This document shows positions 33,595 to 45,103 of a stretch of DNA of 64,000 bases, one piece after another. Position 1 is the stretch's first letter. Each line of letters starts with the position of its first letter. This DNA comes from Adiantum capillus-veneris (Eukaryota > Streptophyta > Polypodiopsida > Polypodiales > Pteridaceae): NCBI GenBank assembly GCA_014529385.2, contig CM043964.1, positions 104,767,587-104,831,586 on the forward strand, written 5' to 3'. The notes under the pieces were generated by a model. That model searched no databases and was not told where the DNA came from. It was given only the letters and a program-made list of their open reading frames with translations. Both the position numbers and the translations under genes were made by a program.

Positions 33595-34891
33595 TCAGTA
33601 TGTGGTCTTTGACGTAGGGCTTCTACATAGCCTTAGGGCTATGTTTTCCAGTTGATTTTGGCGAGTTCTGCACTGAGGTGAAGATCGAACCGAATTTTTG
33701 TTTTCCATTTCCCTTGATGGTGTTTTGGGACGGGGTCCAAGTATGTGACTTACAGGTTTCCCACAATTGTTAAACACGTCCATATTTTTCACATCGGCTA
33801 TTTCGTAATGCCTATCGTATTTGTCGACCACAATGACATCTTGACCTGACTTTTTACATTGGGCATTGTGAATTTCTAGTGGTCTCTCCTCCGGCTCGGC
33901 ATCTTCCAATGCTTCTTGAAATTGCACTTGGACTCCTGAAAAGGACACTGCTTCTTGTAAAACTGGACTTCTTAATCCCACTCTTGAAGATATAGGGTCT
34001 CTTTGTCGAGTTTGAACTCCCCCCATCCAAGAGGGCTCCATATCTGATGTGGCATCTGTTTAATGCCTGATGATATGACTCTTGTGCTTTGTTAAGTAGC
34101 TCTTGAGATCGAGCTAGTTCTTTTTGAAGTTGGGCTATCTTCATAGGTGATACTTCCGGCGTATTCCCTGTTTGTGCAATTTGGTGTGTTTGTGCTTTGT
34201 CTTGTGCTGGTGTGGTGCACGAGACTTGTGCCGTGTCTTTCCATGTGGTGTCTTGTGTTGTGCCTTGTTGTGTGTCATGTGGTGTGTCACTCATTTGTAT
34301 AGTGACAGCTGTAGGTGTCAATTCTTCTAGGTGCGTAGTTAGAGGTAAACTCATGACGAGATGGTATACATTACCACCTTTAGACAGGTAGTCTTCTCCT
34401 CTTGAGCCAAACGCTTCTACTGCAAAATAATGATTGTTTTCTACTGGAACTTCATGACTTGTGATAGCCCTGTAGTATCGACCGTCTTCGTCTCCATAGA
34501 GGGTATCAATTTTTTGTTTCCCATCTTGAGCTTTGTACAGAAAAATACTTGGAGGATATGCGTAGAGTTTTGTAAGTTGATCTTTGTACAACATTTCTAT
34601 CTCATTGTCGATGTATTTTCCGTGCCTCATGTAAATTGAGGCCAGACAGTCTTCCATGAAATCTGGATGTGGGTGTAGTACATTCTTCGTTGTTTCAACT
34701 TCCACATATTGAGATGTCCGAGTTTCCTCTATATCTTTCTTTGTCTTGATGTACAACTTTCGATTGACATCCTCATAGCATGGCGGTCCTTTGTACTGGC
34801 CAATGAGATAGATCCAAATTTTCTCTCTTGTAATTTCTATGGATATACTTGAAGCTTCATCTCGGCTGGTCTAATTCCTTTGAGACGCCAT
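33595..34891 (-). pseudogene. N-terminal ORF of the divergent gag-like block
   Basis: The natural start is probably an ATG at 34,891 (MASQRN), interrupted by TAG at codon 7. The frame then runs open to 33,854 and continues after a shift in the 34,041-33,595 frame. The product begins with a folded-looking region (HPDFMEDCLASIYMRHGKY, GDEDGRYYRAITSHEVPVE), then a Thr/Gln-rich linker and a short coiled coil (MKIAQLQKELARSQELLNKA). It lies between the palindrome array and the zinc-knuckle frame, where a gag start would be. The domain is not recognised. Confidence 0.45.
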
Positions 34892-34899
34892 TTCTTTCG

Positions 34900-35920
34900 T
34901 CTTGACTCCCTTGTTGTACCTGCTCAGTGATAGCTCTAATTTCTTGCCTCAATGCTAATAAAAATTATTAGCACCCATGTGTCGATCTTTTTCACTTGAG
35001 GTCCTTCAGCTTTTGGGGATTCCTTAATCTCTGAGTTATTGAACTGGGCTTTGCTTGAACTTATTGAACTTCTTAGCTCCCTTGCTTGCCATGGTTGATA
35101 TGTTGTCAGGTTGCTTGCTTTTCCTAGAGCTTTTTAGTAGTCCTCGATTTAGTGGAAGCACTGTGATAAGTTATGCAACTTACCACTATACTGCAATGAC
35201 TGCTCCCTTCGTAGAGATTCTCGAGTCGAGCTAACCTGTGTTCACTTTAGCACACAATCTGCAAAATTCTATTTAGTTGGCAAACTCTTTCACAATGAAT
35301 GCAAAAATTCTTGATGTACCCTTGACAGCCACACTTAAGCCTTGAGCACCTTCGAGCGGGTGACCAATGGTTTTTCCAAAAGATAATTTCAATCTGCTAA
35401 CTTAGCAGTCTTTGACGGTCAATTAGAAGGTCTAGAGACCAAATCTGGTTTCAAATTTCAGCTTCCCTGATGATGAAAATCTCACATGCACTCGAGTCTG
35501 CTCTAGGTCAATTTGAGCGGTCTGTTCTAGAGCCTGGGTCGACTCTAGCTGATGATCTCGCTTAAGGCTCACTAGCCCCTCTCCTAGGGAAAAGTCAAAA
35601 CTATGTTCAAAACCGTGCCCATTTTCTCACAATTCTTTTGAACTGTCGGTTTTAGACACTCATGACTTTCGGATGCATTATGAGGCCTTAAACGATGTTT
35701 TTTTTCAAAGTTGAACTGTAGAGTCGCTCTCAAGCTACGTTTTGATATAAAAACTTTTCCAATCCGATATCGTTTATGAAAGTTATGGCCAAAACAGTGA
35801 AATGCAGTTTAGAATGGTCAAAATGAGTCCAAATTCAATTTTGAAAAAAGTTATGGAATCTTTGAGACACTAGGAACACCCTTGTATGATCAAAATTACG
35901 GTTGGTCCCTAAAACTGGCC
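34900..35920. other. Spacer between gag-like block and palindrome array
   Basis: About 1 kb with no supportable open frame or repeat. It would be the transcribed leader if the minus-strand gag-like block is a retroelement. Confidence 0.4.
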
Positions 35921-35923
35921 TAG

Positions 35924-38024
35924 AGACATCCTATGCGTAGGATGTCTATATGCTCAGAATTTAACAAAATTTAGTCCAGAGACTCCCCTTGAGTCTAGCA
36001 ACACAATGGTATGCTCAGAATTTTATTTGGACCTAAACATGGCCTGGAGACATCCTACGTGTAGGATGTCTTTTTGCTCAGAATGACTTGAAATTTTCAC
36101 CCCAGCTTCTCCTTGATGTGCTGATCACAGTGGTGTGCTCATAAGTTGGTTTGGAGTCCTAAATCAAGCTGGAGACATACTACGTGTAGGATGTCTAACT
36201 GCTCGGATTTTGTCCAAACTTGATCCCAAGATTCTCCTAGTGCTCAACAACCCAATGGTATGCTTAGAATTGAATTTGGATGCCAATAGGTCAAGATTTG
36301 GGCTGCACAAGCTTCTAGTGCACTCCAAGAGTAGGATGTGTGACAATACTTGTCTTTGCTTGGTAAATAGGCCAAACAAGGTCCAAATTTACTTTTGAAA
36401 AAAGTTCTGGAATCCTTGAGACACTTAGAACCTTCCTATATGATCAAAATTACAGTAGAATTTTGACCACTTTATAACCCTGGAGACATCCTACCCGTAG
36501 GATGTCTTTTTTCCCTGTTTCAGCTCAAACTTGCATTGTAGCTTCCCCTAGATGTGCTAAAATCACAGCTATTTTTACTTTTTGATTCTTACACCTATAG
36601 GTTGGTTAAATGATCAAGAATCTGTTCCAAAAGCTTGATGTCTGTTCTGATGAATTCCCAAGTCAAATCAACTCCAAACTGGACCAAATTTTCCTAGGAG
36701 GCTTATCTAAGGCTATATGATAGCATGGTATGGTCACAGGAGAATATTGGTCTCAGAATCATGCAGTAGACATCCTATGTGTAGGATGTCTTTTTTCCCA
36801 GAATGAACGCAAACTGGGACCAAAGATTCCCCTAGTCTTCAGCAACCCCACTAGTATGCTTAGATTTGAGTTTGGATGTCAAAAGACCCCAAAACTAGCT
36901 ATTCTTGCCTTTTTTATTCAAAAATGCTAAAGTCTATTCAATCTTCCTTTCACTGATCCAAATGAGATGAAATTTATCACATGCACTCAATACAACATTT
37001 AGAACATGCCTTTGGAGTCATCCTATGGTTTGGTGGTCTCAAAATTAGGCCTTGGACACAATTTGGGTAGGATGTATGGCAATTCTCGTCTTTTGGCTTT
37101 GATCTGTCACAATTTGGTCAAATTTCCACTTTCCAGGTGAAAATAGGGTAGAACCTACATTCTAAACACACTGGTAACCTCAGATTTTCCAAAAAGTGCC
37201 CAGATCACCCTGTAGACATCCTACGCGTAGGATGTCTACTACTTATTTTTTCAGACCGAAGTGTCCCTAATGCGTCCTTATGCTCTCAGCAAGTGCAAGT
37301 ATGCTTCACAATTGCAAAAACATGCAAAAATCACTCAATTTAAGCCTTTTCTGCAATTTTACATTTTTTGACTTATCCTTTTGGCTTTTGGTCAACAAAA
37401 ATAGGGAAAAACACCCAAGTCAATATGTTACTAGGGTAAAACCTACCCTCTAAACCCACTGGTAACCTTAGTTTTCCCAAATTCCTTGCCAAAAGTACCC
37501 TGGAGACATCCTACGTGTAGGATGTCTACTGTCTAAAATGCAAATTTTTTCTGGCAGTAGTACTCCCTATGCTCTGTAGAGCTCTCAGCAATAATCACAT
37601 AAACTTTTGGACTTCAAATCATCTTCCAAACACAATTTACCGTCTTTCCTACTTAGCGTTTTCTACTTCTCTGATGAGCCTAACAACAAATAAGACATGT
37701 ATAAAGTACTCTAGATCATACGTGTATGAAGTCTCCTGTCTCAAAATTCAGACCTGTTTCTACCGTAAGTTCCCCTACTTATGAACATCATGTACATGTG
37801 TTCACAGCTAAACTTAGAGCTCAAAAATGCTTACAAACACAAGTTCATGTTTTTTTAACTTACAACCACTCCGCGTTTTGGCTGTTGGTCTCCAATTCTT
37901 TGACAAAGTTTCCCACGCAAGGTGTTCCTAGGGTATAAATACTCATTTAAACACTCTCGTACAATCAGTTTCCACAAGTTTGGTCTCTTTTTAGCCCTAG
38001 AGACTTTATGCGCGTTTAAAGTCT
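35924..38024. repeat. Array of 24-bp palindromes, right cluster
   Basis: Well-preserved copies start at 35,924, 36,048, 36,173, 36,484, 36,768, 37,214, 37,504, 37,713 (shortened) and 38,001. Decayed copies lie near 36,321 and 37,055. The typical half-site is AGACATCCTACG followed by its reverse complement; the copy at 37,214 is perfect. Most are preceded by a CTGG/CCTG-like context and followed by a short segment ending in TGCTCAGAAT or ACT. Spacing starts near 123 bp and then is about 285-310 bp, so this is a degenerate tandem array whose best conserved part is the palindrome. Confidence 0.9.
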
Positions 38025-38547
38025 AACCTTGCAGAATTCAAATTTTGATATGCAGGGCCCTTTTTGATGCCTTCTTATGACCTCAACAATCCTCAGTCAT
38101 GCAAAACATTTTTATGAACCTTGTTTTGCACTATTTCAACTAAGAAACACTCTCTTTTCAAGATTTCAATGCAACCTGTCAGCTCAAGAAAATTTTCATT
38201 GATGGACAGCTCTAGATCAAGATGAATTCACCTACCTAAATCTACACCTAAACATAAAAACCTAGCTTTTGCAATTGTGAGTAGATACACACTTAAGTGA
38301 CACACACAGACTAGCCAATGCTTTTATCACCTCTTCAACCACTCAAGCTCCCAAACCAATACAATTCTAAACTAAAACCATCAACACGGGTGACCAAGGC
38401 AAGACACAATTTCCTAGCACCTCTCTATAGGTTCTAACTAAACTAAGAAGTAAGAATACTCTGGCACACCAAAGGAACTCTCACCTCATAGGATTAGTCT
38501 AGAGTCACCTACCTAGGGCTTTGTTCCTTGTTATCAGTGCCAATGTT

Positions 38548-39400
38548 GGCAGGTATGCCACGAGAGAACGCTAGCATATCGAGAACAAAACCAACAACTA
38601 TATGTTGGCTGAGGGCGAAGCTTAACCTGTAGGCACATGGAAACAAGAAGATGGGTGTGAAACTACTTCGCGACCTTCTAAGACAATCTCCAATCGAGGA
38701 AATTTAATCCAAGCGTTCTTATGCACTAGTGAAATCGATCCAACCTACAATGCTAATGCTATCATGAATCTAGGCCAAATGCATTTGAAATGTCACAAAA
38801 CTAACAAAATATACTCTCCTTATCACGAGATCAATACCCTATGGACTACGACATGATAACCAACCTCCAATTACCTCTTGCAACAATCATGTATAAAGAC
38901 AGGGAAAAAAACATAGGCTACCATTTTTCATGGCATATGATCGTAATGCATAGTCCTACTCTCCATGAATCCATAGGTGCAAATAACTCACTAAACGGAC
39001 ACCTGGTTTTTGGCAAGAAAACTCACCCGGAATATAGGCTACCATTTTTCATGGCATATGATCGTAATGCATAGTCCTACTCTCCATGAATCCATAGGTG
39101 CAAATAACTCACTAAACAGACACTTGGTTTTTTGCAAGAAAGCTCACTTTACGTCGTACTCAGAATCACACACTCTTGGCGTTGAATGGAATCCCTTGTT
39201 GTTCCTAACACAATGGTGGTGTCTCCTTATAAATGGACCTTCTGTAGCAGGTGTAGGGAAGAGAAGTAATTATACTCTCTCTCTCTCTCTCTCTCTCTCA
39301 GACACCACGCACAATGATAACCGGATTTGATTAATTCAAAAGTTGGGTTTTGGATTACAAAAATTGACTTATATACATTCTTCCACAGAGGCTCATTCCC
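38548..39400 (-). repeat. Minus-strand LTR-like segment
   Basis: It starts TGTTGGC and carries a minus-strand TATA box (TATATAAG, within 39,366-39,380). It shares the layout of the LTR at 28,431: a CTGAGG-cGAgC segment with CAGGCRCRTGGAARCAAG-like text near 38,610, then a CT tract, then GGTTTTGG before the TATA. Just below 38,548 the minus strand reads TTGGCACTGATAAC, a possible primer site. The far end was not found, so the limit given is approximate. Confidence 0.45.
38913..39150. repeat. 121-bp tandem duplication
   Basis: Two nearly identical copies starting ATAGGCTACCATTTTTC, at 38,913 and 39,034, inside the LTR-like segment. Confidence 0.92.
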
Positions 39401-39479
39401 ACAAAGTTTAATCGCTGCTCAAATATTACAAAGGGTATCATTCTGCTTCAAAAAATACCATGTTGTTGTTTTTAGCTCA

Positions 39480-39950
39480 TTTGTAATGATTAAGATGATC
39501 GTTTTTTGATTTCATGATATTTTGTTATGTTTATTATTATATGGATTTATTTTATGATATTATTAAGTTCTTTCATATTGGGTTCTTGTGATCTAGATAG
39601 TTTTTATTCCATATACTTATTTTGTAGTGATTTCTTAGAATTTCAATTATTTGTGTACTATAGTGCTATGCCATGATACCATGGTGTTAATCCATGATGA
39701 TTGAAATATTGATTTTATGGTGCTTTTGATCCATCATATTTGATTATGCTTGAAATGATTATTATTCTATGGCTTTTCTTTATTATGCCATGATATTGTC
39801 TTATGTTAATGTGTACTGATTGAGATGATCGTTTTATGATGTCATGATATTGTTTCATTATCTTACTTTATGATATTTTTCTATGCTTGAGATGTTTGTT
39901 TCTTCATAGATTTTATTTATGATGTCAAATTTTCCATGGTAAATAATTTA
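39480..39950. repeat. Degenerate AT-rich repeats
   Basis: The phrase GATGATCGTTTT followed by ATGATATTKT occurs near 39,490 and 39,826. Several weaker TCATGATATTG or CCATGATATTG units lie between them. No coding potential is apparent. Confidence 0.5.
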
Positions 39951-40263
39951 TGATCAAGAAAAAATACATTGAATAGAGTCTATACAAATAAAAGATTCCC
40001 ATGGTAAAGCTAGAGTACCGGCTTTGTATATATGTGCATATATTACATGGAATTTGAGGTTAAGAATATTGTATAATATATACATGGGTTTAATCTTGAT
40101 TGAAGTGTTACAAACCATTTCCAAAGACATTATGTCAATGTATTTCTCTAATATTGATATTATTTCCATCTTGCGCTCTTTGATTTTGTGATATTAACAA
40201 ATTGTACAAAGACAAAGTGAAGTATCTCAGAGATGGTATATGTACATTTATCGAAGTTTAAGA

Positions 40264-40759
40264 TGATCCAAAGCGTGCAAAAAATAAGGAAAACAAAAAC
40301 CTCTATAGCCTTGCACACACCACGTCGTCGAAAGGAAACACTAATAAGCTGCGGAAATCACCTATGTTGAACACCTGTAAAGTTGGACGAGAAACATCCC
40401 TAACCCAAACCATTATTAAAATTGGTGAAAACCAAGATCATAAAGACAAATCTCGTGTTGTGTAGACATTTGTAGAGTATCCATATGCTTGATTCCAACA
40501 ACAGACGAGAGAGTTAAAAGCTTTTCGAAGATGGGGTCTCTCTCAAAAGCTCCAAAAAAGCTAGTCTCTGTGAGGAAAAAGGGTATGCAGGGAATTGTAG
40601 CTATTAAAATGGTATTTTTTTTGGCTCTTATCCCAAGGGATTTTCTCTCTCCTCTTAGCCAACATGGTTCTTTCTTTGGGCACCTTTCAATTGGTCCAAT
40701 TTTGGCCTTTTTTGGGTAAAAAATGAGTGACTTCATGCTTATCCAGAAAATGTCTGACA
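40264..40759 (-). repeat. G2 3' LTR
   Basis: About 496 bp. The inner end is TGTCTGACA on the plus strand (TGTCAGACA on the minus), matching the TGTCAG start of G1. The minus-strand purine tract AAGGGGGGATGGCAAG precedes it (40,764-40,779). The outer end is approximate because the first bases differ between the two LTRs. Confidence 0.8.
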
Positions 40760-40824
40760 TAGCTTGCCATCCCCCCTTGCCTGCTTAGTCATTCATGACA
40801 TGCAGAGGTCCCTAGGGTGAATAA

Positions 40825-42058
40825 CTATTGAATTTCATCCCCGGAAACCTCATCCACATTTTCACATGTCTCCACATTGTCTCCTTCTATTGATAGCATT
40901 TCATCAGTCACAATTGTCATCAAACATGCTAGATACTTCTTCAATATATAACCATTGACATGATATTTATGCTGTGCACCATTTAAGTTGGCCAACTTAT
41001 ATGTGCCATTTTCAAACTTGCTTACAATAGTAAACGGACCTTCCCATTTATTTCTTCTGAAAGGTATTGTGCAATTTACTATTGTATCACAACACCAAAT
41101 CACCCTCTTCAATTTTCTTATCCTCTACCCATTCATTGGATTTTAGCTGAGCCTTTCTTGACACTTTCTCATAGTAACCCAAAGTTTAAACTCTATCCAA
41201 TTGAAAGCATTGTAAATCCAATAACCTTTTTTGCCATGCATTTGTTTTCTCCTCATCTTCCAATGAAAATAACTTGAGAGCAGGGATTCCCACTTTAATT
41301 GGCAATAAAGCTTACTTGCCATAAACCATGGGGTAAGGGGAAAATCGTGTGATCGTATTGATAACAGTTTTGTAGGCCCATAAAGCACAAGGCAACTCTG
41401 AATCCCAAGTCTTCCCATGTGTCTGAGTCATCTTTTTCAAGATCTTTACCAGCTCTACATTGAATCTTTCATTAAGACCATTGCATTGTGGATAATAGGG
41501 AGAACTGTACCTATGTTGTATATTGAGCTTTTCACATAAGAAATCAAACAGTTCTCCTCTAAATCCTGGTCCTCTATCAGAAAGTAGCTCTAGTGGCACA
41601 CCAAATTTGCAACATATGTACTCATAAAAAAATTTTCCCATCTCTTTACTGGTAATCCGTTTGACAGCCTTGGCTTCTGCCCATCGTGACAAATAATCCA
41701 CTGCTGTCAAGATGTAACCATTTATTTTTCTAGTCATAGGTAAGGGTTCGATAGCATCAAGACCCCATTTTTCAAACACATCAAAAGCTAAAATAGTCTT
41801 TTGCAAGTCAGGCTTCAAAATTCTCTTTCCCATCCTCTAACAAGGAAAACACGACTTGCACCAATGATTAACATCTTGTTCAATACTCGGCCATATGTAA
41901 CCTTCTTGCAAGACCTTATGCAACATGATCTTCATAGCAAAATGTCCTCCACAAGATCCCTCATGATTTTCTTCCAGGATTTTGTAACTTTCCTCTTTCC
42001 AAGGCACACAACACAAAACCAAATCACCTTCTTTCATGTAAAGCACATCATCAAGCAT
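40825..42058 (-). pseudogene. G2 integrase
   Basis: Integrase in several minus-strand frames. The zinc domain is at 42,058-41,837 (ENHEGSCGGHF, HWCKSC). The core is at 41,833-41,312 with Asp in WGLDAIEP, Asp in LLSDRGPGF and Glu in QCNGLNERF, all catalytic positions kept. The tail is at 41,112-40,825 (WEGPFTIVSKFENGTYKLA). It matches G1 integrase block for block and is broken by frameshifts. Confidence 0.9.
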
Positions 42059-42112
42059 TAGTATTTCCTGGCTTTCCTTATGAACGCATACTTTTTTGAA
42101 GACGGCAAACCT

Positions 42113-43129
42113 TCAGGTAGAACACCTGTTAATAGAAAATCCACTTCTTTCCTTTGATAAGATTTCCCTCCCATGATATAAAGGGGCATTTGCCTTTACC
42201 ACAAACACACAAGTGATCATTTCTTGGGCAGCATCATGAGCTTCTTCATATTGAGATCTCTCAATATGCTGCAAACTCCATGCTTCAAGCTTTTTGAGTG
42301 ACGATTTCACTTTGAAGCATAAATTTTTCAGTTTAGGGTTCTTGTTCTTCCATACTCCCAACACTTGCTTCACAACCAACAAAGAATCTCCTTTAATTTG
42401 CAAGCGTCTAATTCCCAATTGTAAGCAAATATGCAAACCACGTTCAAGAGCCATGTATTCTGCTTCATTGTTACTTTTGGCATCAAGTTTCAACCCTTGT
42501 TTTCTCATAAGCTTCCCTTGTGCATCATAAATGACAATGCCTCCTGAAGCAGCATCATGACTTCTTCGATAAGAACCATCAAAGTACAACAATGAAGCAT
42601 TAGAAATGGCAGGAGTCTCTACTTTGTTTTTTTGCACCACCTCTTCTTTGACCAAAACCGGAGTATCGTTATAAGTGAGAAGATCTACCAGGGTATCCTG
42701 AGTACTTTCCTCCACCAAAAGGGTCAACTGAAACTTCTGAAGCTCAATAACCCATTTTGTCACTATTTTTTATACATTTGAATTATTGAACAATTGGGGA
42801 AGCAATGAATAACTGGTGAGAAAAGTAAATGACTTTTGCAGCAAGTAGTGTATGAATCGTTTGCAAGCATAAACCATACTTGTCATTACCAATTCAATTT
42901 CAAAAAAATCTCTTTCATGAGGAGTCTTCACCCTGCTAGCATAATGAACAGGCTTCATATGCTGAGATTCCTTTCCCCTTTGCAAAAACATAGCCCCAAT
43001 AGAATCATCTCCCATTGATGGGTTAACATAAAACTCCTTTTCCCAATCAAGAGCCTGCATAATGGGAAGCGTACTCAAAACCTCTTTAACTCTGTCAAAA
43101 ACCTTGCCACTGTCATGAGACCATTCCAA
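42113..43129 (-). pseudogene. G2 first and second RNase H
   Basis: 43,129-42,770 is the first RNase H, again with NPS (FYVNPSMGDDSIGAMF) where catalytic DAS is expected. 42,763-42,113 is the second, Tat-type RNase H with LLYFDGSYRRS, NNEAEYMALERGLH and IKGDSLLVVKQ, so its Asp/Glu/Asp set is intact. The shared change in the first domain means that lineage relies on the second for RNase H activity. Confidence 0.9.
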
Positions 43130-43150
43130 GGGATCATTCTTAATTGTTTT

Positions 43151-43890
43151 CTACAATGGATACAATAGGTGTGATGGCAAAGGTATGAAGAGAGACAAAT
43201 ATTTAACTTTTTGTATGAAAGTGACCAACTCTCTGGTATATTTTGGGGGTGGCAGTAGTAGAAAAGCCTCCACCTTTTCTGGATTTTCTTCAATTCCATT
43301 TTTTGAAATAACATGCCCAATAAGCTTCACCCGGGTGACTGTGGCAAATGACATTTTTTAGGATTGAACTGACCCCCGCATTCATCATTTCTCATAAAAG
43401 TCATTTCAAGCTTTTGAACATGCTCTTTCCTTGAACTATATACACAGAAATCATCTATGAATCCTTTGACAAACTTCCCAAGGAACAGGGTAAGGACCCA
43501 ATCTATTTTCTTTCAAAGGCTCTTGGCCCATTTGTCAACCCAAAAGGAAAGAAACAAAAGCAAAAACAACCCCATGGCGTGATAAAAGTAGTCTTTTTCC
43601 TGTCTTTAGGAGCAAGGATAAGTTGAAAGTATCCTGAATACCCATCACATACACTGTATCTTTCAAAACCATCCATTGCATCTAACAATCGATCAATAAA
43701 AGGCAAAGGGTAAGGATCTTTCTTGGTCACCACATTTAGTGGCTTGTAATCAACACAAACTCTCCAATGCCCATCTTTCTTCGGAGTGATCATTACAAGG
43801 CTCACCTATTCAGCATTATCAACTGGCACAATGAACCCTGCATCCAATAGCTTATCCACTTCTTCCTTTAAGGAATTCATCTGCTCCTTG
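43151..43890 (-). pseudogene. G2 reverse transcriptase
   Basis: RT in two or three frames: MITPKKDGHWRVCVDYKPL, YPLPFIDRLLDAM, SVCDGYSGYFQ and TTFITPWGCF. The active box FIDD, with FCVYSS after it, lies near 43,450. KLIGHVISKNGIEENPEKV follows. It aligns throughout with G1 RT. Frameshifts separate the pieces. Confidence 0.9.
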
Positions 43891-43929
43891 CCCATCCTCC
43901 CTAACTTCTATCTGATTGGTTTTGCCCCT

Positions 43930-44289
43930 TCAACTAGCTCGATCTTCACAGGATCCCCAACAAATCCCCTTATTTCGTAATATGAGGTAATGAAAATATT
44001 TGGAAACATGTCCAACATTGCTAAAGTATTCCTTTATTTCTCCTTGTGTCAAATCAATACTCAACATATTTTGAATCAACTCTTTCTTCACTGGCAGTTC
44101 CTGTTTAGGTTGCATCAGCTCTTCAAATTGCTCTAAACGGCTTGAAGCATTTACGTTCCCCGATAATTGCAGCACTTCACTAACTTCTCTCTGTTCCTCG
44201 TCCAGCAACAAGAATGACACTTCACCCTCATCACATTGTAACTTGAAGTAGTTCTACTTTCTTAGTCTTCAGAACTATCATCCCTGGTA
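43930..44289 (-). pseudogene. G2 protease C-terminal/linker part, 3' of the C3 insertion
   Basis: 44,220-43,930 reads SFLLLDEEQREVSE and ELPVKKELIQNMLS, aligning with the G1 linker between protease and RT (AFLLMDKEIQE, ELSKKQELMIQMIS). It is separated from the protease core at 49,742 by C3. Confidence 0.85.
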
Positions 44290-44294
44290 GTTTC

Positions 44295-44407
44295 TGCTAG
44301 AGCTATATATGGCTCACTCTACTCAACTTGGTCTCACCTATATATTTGTATCTTTTCCTCAATATGAATCAGTCTTTGGGAGCGTATATGGTGTGTCTCT
44401 TGTGTCG

Positions 44408-44440
<33 letters not shown>

Positions 44441-44451
44441 ACATCTCAACA
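44295..44451 (+). repeat. C3 5' LTR
   Basis: 157 bp from TGCTAGAGCTATATATGG to TCTACATCTCAACA. The 3' LTR differs mainly in CT-tract length. Immediately after, 44,452-44,463 is TGGTATCAGAGC, the standard plant copia primer site for initiator methionine tRNA. Confidence 0.95.
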
Positions 44452-45103
44452 TGGTATCAGAGCGGTAACGATCACGTGCCGATTCAATTCATGGTGAAAA
44501 AACAGTATGTGTATGCGTCCCCGGGGTGGTCACTTTTTAGAATGTGTATGCTATCACGTGAGTTAACCGGAGAGGATTATTAAAAGATCAAAATGTATCA
44601 AAATGTATACATACAGAGGGGGGTGGGGGTTTTTTAAATAGGCACGTAGTGTAAATATAGTATGTATATTGAGGTATTATTAATAACCTCTTGAACGCCC
44701 GTGATATAGGAAGCTTCTGATAAGTGACCGCCCCGGGTATGCGATTCGATTTGAGTTCTAGGTTTGCGTCAATCAGAGTTCGCAGCAGAAAGTTATGATG
44801 GTTTTACTACAATTGAGCTTGATGGAGCTTTCTTCGTGAAGCATCCACAACCGTTTTTCTAATTTTGGCGTTAACTTTTTCGAAAAAATTTAGCTTTTTG
44901 CTATTCGTATTGTGGCCGTCAATCTTGCATCTCACGCCACTCTATTTTGAGGACTCTTTTATTATTAACGTCTCCTTTACCCTACCTTTTTTGGGTGACG
45001 TCTCTCACATCTTTGAACGTTCCTTGAGCATCCTTCTTGTGTTTATCGTTGACATAACACAGTCCTCATATTTCTCTCATTCTCAATTGCGGCTTCACCA
45101 TAT

